From contig JAFGSU010000327.1 of NCBI GenBank assembly GCA_016934435.1, forward strand, positions 1 to 9,324: a stretch of DNA of 9,324 nucleotides, in the 5' to 3' direction. The notes below the pieces were generated by a model that was not told the DNA's origin, ran no database searches, and was given only the letters and a program-made list of their open reading frames with translations. Shown here one piece after another: positions 5,981-9,324 of the stretch; the first letter of the stretch is position 1; each line of letters opens with the position of its first letter. Source of the stretch: Candidatus Zhuqueibacterota bacterium (GTDB taxonomy: Bacteria > Zhuqueibacterota > Zhuqueibacteria > Residuimicrobiales > Residuimicrobiaceae). The translations under genes and the position numbers were made by a program.

Positions 5981-7285
5981 ATGAAAAAGTGGTATTTCTA
6001 TATCGTGATAGCCCTGGTAGCTGTGGTCATTTTATGGCAGGTCACCAGCAGCAACGATGTTAAACCGGCGGCCGGTCCTTCAAGAGCTCAAATTGAGACA
6101 GTCGGACGGGGTGATTTGCGCGTGGAGGTAACGTCCACCGGCATTATTCAACCCATCAACTCGGTGGAGATCAAATCGAAAGCCAGCGGCATGATTGAGG
6201 AGCTGAGTATTGAGGAATCCGATCTGGTGCAAAGAAACCAGCTAATCGCTCGCCTGGATCAGCGCGACACCAAAAACGCCTATGACCAATCCGTCGCCGA
6301 TCTGGAAGTAGCAGAGGCCAATCTGAAACAGAAAGAGAGCGATTTTGAACGCAAAAAAGACCTGTATGAAAGAGGCTTGATTTCCGCCGCAGAATTCGAT
6401 GTCGCCAAGTTAGCCAAAGTGGAAGCACAGGCGCAGTTAGTGCGAGCAAAAATAAACGTCGATAACAACGATATTCGTCTCAAAGACACGGTTGTTCGTT
6501 CCCCCATCAATGGTGTGGTACTGACAAAAAACGTAGAAGTGGGACAAATCATATCCTCCGGCATCTCCTCGGTTACCGGCGGTACGCTCATAGCTACCCT
6601 GGCGGATATGAGCGAAGTATATGTAAAAGCGGATGTGGATGAAGTGGATATTGGTAAGATAAAACCCGGTATGAAAGCTAAAATAGCAGCGGATGCGTTT
6701 CCGAACCAGGTCTTCTTTGGCTCCGTGATTCGCATCGCCGCGCAATCCAAAGTGGTACAGAACGTCACTACTTTTGAGGTTACGATTCGGGTTAAAAATC
6801 CTCTGCGCCGCCTGAAAGCGGGCATGAATGCATCGGTCGACATCCTGGTAGCGGATAAAAAGAATGTTTTACTGGTTCCGAACGAGTCTTTAATGACGGA
6901 GCAGGACCTGATGCAGGAAATTGCCAGAATACGGATGTCTGACGCCGAAACGCGCGTCGGTGCCGATAAACGTGAAATGAATCAGGTCAAGCAGGGACAG
7001 CGACGAACAGGGGCCGAGCGTCCGGCTGTGCAGGATAGCCTGCAATTGAGTGCCTCGCGTCGCGGTGTCATTTTAAAAACGGAGAACGGCTACGTCACGC
7101 GCATGGTCCAGACCGGCATCAGCAATTTTGATTACACGGAAATTACCTCCGGCTTGCAGGAGGGAGATCAGGTTGTGTATTCTTTTTTCTCCCGCGCGCT
7201 GCTATCGGGTGAAGAGTTCCGCCAGCGCATGAGTTCGCGCACCAGCATGTCGAGTGGATTCAGGAGCCAGGGTGGAAGCCGTTAG
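5981..7285 (+). CDS. MacA/HlyD-family periplasmic adaptor subunit
   Basis: A 434-residue membrane-fusion protein that would link an inner-membrane ABC or RND pump to an outer-membrane channel. It has an N-terminal membrane segment (about 4-21), then a first lipoyl half-motif (about 60-93: VEIKSKASGMIEELSIEESDLVQ through IARLD), a coiled-coil hairpin (about 98-168, rich in A, E, K, Q), and the second lipoyl half (RSPINGVVLTKNVEVGQII, about 173-191). A beta-barrel domain (about 205-295) follows, and a membrane-proximal domain ends in a Ser/Arg/Gly-rich tail. A charged insert at about 305-355 interrupts the last domains and has no recognised motif. AGGGAGA (5966-5972) precedes the ATG by 8 nt. 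The permease gene at 7564 makes a MacA-MacB-type system likely, but no ATPase gene is adjacent. Transported substrate unknown. Confidence 0.92.
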   Translation: MKKWYFYIVIALVAVVILWQVTSSNDVKPAAGPSRAQIETVGRGDLRVEVTSTGIIQPINSVEIKSKASGMIEELSIEESDLVQRNQLIARLDQRDTKNAYDQSVADLEVAEANLKQKESDFERKKDLYERGLISAAEFDVAKLAKVEAQAQLVRAKINVDNNDIRLKDTVVRSPINGVVLTKNVEVGQIISSGISSVTGGTLIATLADMSEVYVKADVDEVDIGKIKPGMKAKIAADAFPNQVFFGSVIRIAAQSKVVQNVTTFEVTIRVKNPLRRLKAGMNASVDILVADKKNVLLVPNESLMTEQDLMQEIARIRMSDAETRVGADKREMNQVKQGQRRTGAERPAVQDSLQLSASRRGVILKTENGYVTRMVQTGISNFDYTEITSGLQEGDQVVYSFFSRALLSGEEFRQRMSSRTSMSSGFRSQGGSR

Positions 7286-7302
7286 TAAGCATTTTCTATG
7301 AA

Positions 7303-7456
7303 GTGGGGCTGTCCAAAAAGGCCAAAAAATATATAGATTCTACGATATTAGTACCTTCTCCCCCGTTTATCAAGGGGGAGAAGGACAGGATGAGGGGGAT
7401 ATGCCGTCACTTAACTATATTCGACAGCTGTTATCGTACTTTTTGGACACCCTCAC
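7303..7456. mobile_element. MITE-like non-autonomous element (154 bp)
   Basis: Terminal inverted repeats GTGGGGCTGTCCAAAAAG (7303-7320) and CTTTTTGGACACCCTCAC (7439-7456) match at 16 of 18 positions. A second inner pair is TACGATA (7341-7347) with TATCGTA (7432-7438). Directly abutting flanks TCTATGAA (7295-7302) and TCTATAAA (7457-7464) match at 7 of 8, compatible with an aged 8-bp target duplication. An 11-bp perfect hairpin lies inside. At 154 bp it cannot encode a transposase, so it would need one supplied in trans. The ends recall those of several DDE insertion sequences with GGnTGTCCAAAAAG-type termini, but I cannot name the family. It sits 17 bp after the adaptor stop. A short ORF through it (7303-7557) has no domain and is not called. 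Confidence 0.7.
7354..7384. repeat. Perfect 11-bp GC-rich hairpin inside the MITE-like element
   Basis: CCTTCTCCCCC (7354-7364) and GGGGGAGAAGG (7374-7384) are exact reverse complements around a 9-nt loop (GTTTATCAA). A T run does not follow on either strand, so it is not a standard terminator, though so strong a stem could affect read-through from the adaptor to the permease gene. Confidence 0.8.
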
Positions 7457-7563
7457 TCTATAAATGCCAGCGCCATTACTTTTTGCATAGCCGCACACTG
7501 TACTTAAAACGAACAAATCATCGGTCTTATTGCCTTGGTAAGGTTAGGGAGCAATGAAATAAA

Positions 7564-8799
7564 ATGGTTCAAAAAAAGACATATATGGAATTCAACGAAA
7601 GTTTGCGCATCGCCTTTTCTTCTCTGGCAGCCAACAAGATGCGCGCGACGCTGACCATGCTGGGTATCATTATCGGCGTGGCTGCGGTTATCACCATGGT
7701 GGGTTTGGGGTCCGGCGCTCAGAAAGCCATTGCCGATCGCATTCAATCCATGGGATCGAATCTGCTCTTCATCCGGCCGGGGTCTTCCCGTTCAGGAGGT
7801 ATCCATATGGGAGAAGGCAGCCGGACGACGCTCAAGGAGGAAGATTTGTATGCGCTGCGCAGCAAGAACAAGTACCTCGCCTTTGTGCTGCCCGAATTCA
7901 GCCGTAACGCCCAGATGCAGTACGAAAACCAAAATCGCAACGCATCCGTCGTCGGCACCACGCCCGAATACGAGAGTGTACGCAATATGCCCGTGGAAAA
8001 AGGCCGCTATTTTACCGAAGAAGAAGTACGGACAAGCGCACGCGTTGCCGTCATCGGTTCCGATATTCTTGAAAATCTGTTTCAGGGCTCTGATGCCATC
8101 GGCAAGACCATGAAAGTAAATCAGGATAATTTTACCGTCGTAGGGGTGCTGGAACCAAAAGGCCAGGTGGGCTGGAGGAATCAGGATGATGAGATTCTGA
8201 TCCCCATAACAACGGCTCAAAAGCGGGTTTTCGGGGCCGATTATTATACCGGCATAACCGTAAAAGTGATCCATGAGAGCAAAGTAACGGAAGCCGTTAT
8301 TGAAGTGGAGAAAATTTTGCGTCGGCAGCACCGGTTATCGCGCGAGCAGGATAATGATTTCACCATCCGCAACCAGTCCGATGTGATCACCACGTTTCAG
8401 GAGACCAACCGGTCTTTTGGATTTTTATTGGCTGCCATCGCCGGCGTCTCGCTGTTAGTTGGAGGCATCGGTATCATGAACATCATGCTGGTCTCCGTCA
8501 CCGAACGCACGCGGGAGATCGGCATACGCAAGGCCATCGGCGCGCGCAAACGCGACATCCTCATGCAGTTTCTGGTGGAATCCACCGCCCTGAGCCTTTC
8601 CGGCGGCATCATCGGCATTCTGTTGGGGATCATTTTGTCGTGGGGCCTGGCCACCTGGGCGCACTGGAATACCCTGGTGTCCATCTCTTCCATCGTACTG
8701 AGTTTTGGATTCGCGACTATAGTGGGGCTGTTTTTCGGCATCTATCCGGCTCGCAAGGCGTCCATGCTGGACCCGATCATCGCGTTGCGGTATGAATAG
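7564..8799 (+). CDS. MacB/FtsX-type ABC transporter permease
   Basis: A 411-residue permease with the usual architecture and length: an N-terminal cytoplasmic helix (ESLRIAFSSLAANKMRATLTMLG), membrane segment 1 (about 31-50), a periplasmic MacB_PCD domain (about 51-275), and three C-terminal membrane segments (about 283-307, 337-360, 375-395). The FtsX hallmark SVTERTREIGIRKAIGARKRDILMQFLVEST is split by nothing, and the end GIYPARKASMLDPIIALRYE is typical. There is no nucleotide-binding domain, so a separate ATPase is required. The start at 7564 has AGGGAG (7546-7551) 12 nt upstream, which is long. A three-codon ORF (ATG AAA TAA, 7554-7562) lies between them and may be a reinitiation leader. 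ATG 7585 has no ribosome site. With the adaptor it would form a mechanotransmission-type export complex for drugs, toxins, peptides or lipoprotein-like cargo. Confidence 0.93.
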   Translation: MVQKKTYMEFNESLRIAFSSLAANKMRATLTMLGIIIGVAAVITMVGLGSGAQKAIADRIQSMGSNLLFIRPGSSRSGGIHMGEGSRTTLKEEDLYALRSKNKYLAFVLPEFSRNAQMQYENQNRNASVVGTTPEYESVRNMPVEKGRYFTEEEVRTSARVAVIGSDILENLFQGSDAIGKTMKVNQDNFTVVGVLEPKGQVGWRNQDDEILIPITTAQKRVFGADYYTGITVKVIHESKVTEAVIEVEKILRRQHRLSREQDNDFTIRNQSDVITTFQETNRSFGFLLAAIAGVSLLVGGIGIMNIMLVSVTERTREIGIRKAIGARKRDILMQFLVESTALSLSGGIIGILLGIILSWGLATWAHWNTLVSISSIVLSFGFATIVGLFFGIYPARKASMLDPIIALRYE

Positions 8800-8973
8800 A
8801 GACGCAACTGGTAATAAAAAATAGCCATGATCTTTGACGACTGGTTACGAACCAACCCAAATCTCAATCACGGGATCACATCCCGATATTTGGCCAGAGC
8901 CATATAGTAAATTAATGCGTCTTGTGGACATTGGACTGATCGCCCTTTTCCAGGAGGTGCCTCCTGTGTAATA
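8800..8973. other. Convergent intergenic region with small palindromes
   Basis: The gap lies between the permease (plus) and the M14-like gene (minus). Inverted repeats found are TGGTT/AACCA with a 3-nt centre (about 8842-8854), CGGGAT-CAC-ATCCCG (8871-8885), and CAGGAGG-TG-CCTCCTG (8951-8966). None is followed by a T run, so no classical bidirectional terminator can be called, although the stems are where one would expect 3' ends. No gene is supported here. Confidence 0.5.
8951..8966 (-). other. 16-bp palindrome just after the M14-like gene stop
   Basis: CAGGAGG (8951-8957), TG, CCTCCTG (8960-8966) is a perfect 7-bp inverted repeat starting 8 nt beyond the stop at 8974-8976 on the minus strand. 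As RNA it could fold with a 4-nt loop and 6-bp stem. It lacks a U tract, and both arms look like Shine-Dalgarno or anti-Shine-Dalgarno sequences. Confidence 0.35.
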
Positions 8974-9324
8974 TCACTGATCCCCCAATACTGCCTCATC
9001 CAGCGGCTGAACCACTCTGAACACCGGATAAAGATTCTTTTCTTGATCGTAATAAGGCGAGCGTTCGTAAAAAAACCGCAATCGCGCTCTTGGATTGCCG
9101 GCAAACACGCTATCCCTGTCAACTTTCCCTTTGAACGCCCGGGCCAGTTCCGCATCCATGGCCATCATTCTTTGCGCCAGAGGCTCCATAACGTAGGACT
9201 CGAAATATTCTTTATCCTCAAAAATAGCGTTGATCAATCCCCAGGAAACGAGGGCATCCGAGGCCTGTGGCTCCAGCAGATTGATGATGAGTCTGCTCTC
9301 AGCACAGGCGAGCGGGACAAAAAC
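8974..9324 (-). CDS. C-terminal part of an M14-type zinc carboxypeptidase-like protein
   Basis: The gene runs in from the right edge; the last 116 codons are visible and open to the window end (VFVPLACAESRLIINLLEPQ onward). INLLEPQASDALVSWGLINAIFEDKEYFESYVMEPLAQRMM, then the segment ending in ARLRFFYERSPYYDQEKNLYPVFRV, is characteristic of the C-terminal region after the catalytic domain in many bacterial M14-like exopeptidases. The zinc ligands and catalytic Glu lie outside the window, so activity cannot be judged. Members of this group are usually exported. The TGA at 8974-8976 gives a tail of about ten residues beyond YPVFRV, a normal ending. A TTG at 9237 is internal, not a start. The gene converges on the permease gene and is probably unrelated to it. 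Family assignment rests on recall of the tail motif. Confidence 0.7.
   Translation of the reverse strand, partial: VFVPLACAESRLIINLLEPQASDALVSWGLINAIFEDKEYFESYVMEPLAQRMMAMDAELARAFKGKVDRDSVFAGNPRARLRFFYERSPYYDQEKNLYPVFRVVQPLDEAVLGDQ

Noticed and set aside
7354..7384. Intrinsic terminator for the adaptor gene
   Set aside because: The stem is strong, but no T run follows on either strand, and it is better explained as part of the MITE-like element.
7303..7557. 84-codon plus-strand ORF between adaptor and permease
   Set aside because: It runs through the inverted repeats and hairpin of the MITE-like element, has no domain and shows no trace of ATPase Walker or signature motifs.
7792..8331. 179-codon minus-strand ORF within the permease gene
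   Set aside because: It is the shadow of the MacB periplasmic domain coding sequence; the composition is His/Gly/Phe-rich and no family is recognised.
8868..9155. 95-codon minus-strand ORF overlapping the M14-like gene
   Set aside because: It lies in another frame of a segment whose 8974-9324 frame gives a recognisable M14 tail. It is not a frameshifted continuation, since the M14 frame ends normally.
1..9324. CRISPR array, tRNA or rRNA genes, phage attachment sites
   Set aside because: No regularly spaced repeats, cloverleaf-like segments or conserved rRNA stretches were seen on either strand.

Overview
The window looks like a chromosomal segment of a diderm (Gram-negative-type) bacterium. 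Most products are predicted to be exported, periplasmic or inner-membrane proteins, and a MacA/MacB-type adaptor and permease only make sense with two membranes. Protein style (tandem DUF3857/transglutaminase-like proteins, a MacB-type permease, an M14 peptidase tail) together with TTGAC-type sigma-70 promoters suggests a lineage in or near the Calditrichota/KSB1/Ignavibacteria part of the FCB group. That placement is an impression from family resemblance, not a computed result.

Layout. Positions 1-210 are AT-rich and non-coding, with a good sigma-70 promoter candidate on the minus strand pointing out of the window. Positions 211-4107 hold two minus-strand genes only 9 bp apart. The promoter-proximal one encodes an exported DUF3857/transglutaminase-like protein with an intact Cys-His-Asp triad. 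The second encodes a related protein in which all three catalytic positions appear to be replaced. Positions 4108-4353 form a divergent regulatory region with a clear promoter for the minus-strand pair, a perfect 15-bp dyad and a candidate ECF-type promoter on the plus strand.

Positions 4354-5785 are a tightly coupled plus-strand trio joined by two ATGA start/stop overlaps: an ECF sigma factor, a zinc-finger transmembrane anti-sigma factor, and a small membrane-anchored Spy/CpxP-like protein. After a 195-bp gap comes a MacA/HlyD-type periplasmic adaptor (5981-7285). A 154-bp MITE-like element follows, and then a MacB/FtsX-type permease (7564-8799). No ATP-binding subunit is present between or beside these two genes. 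From the right edge a convergent minus-strand gene enters, and its visible part reads as the C-terminal tail of an M14-type zinc carboxypeptidase.

How the genes may work together (inference). The sigma/anti-sigma/Spy-like trio is a plausible envelope-stress module controlling the downstream efflux or lipoprotein-export type ABC system. A 16-bp sequence shared (14/16) between the regions upstream of the sigma gene and of the adaptor gene is compatible with co-regulation by the sigma factor itself. The points most worth checking are this shared box, the MITE-like insertion at the place where an ATPase gene would normally sit, and the pairing of an active with a degenerate transglutaminase-like protein.
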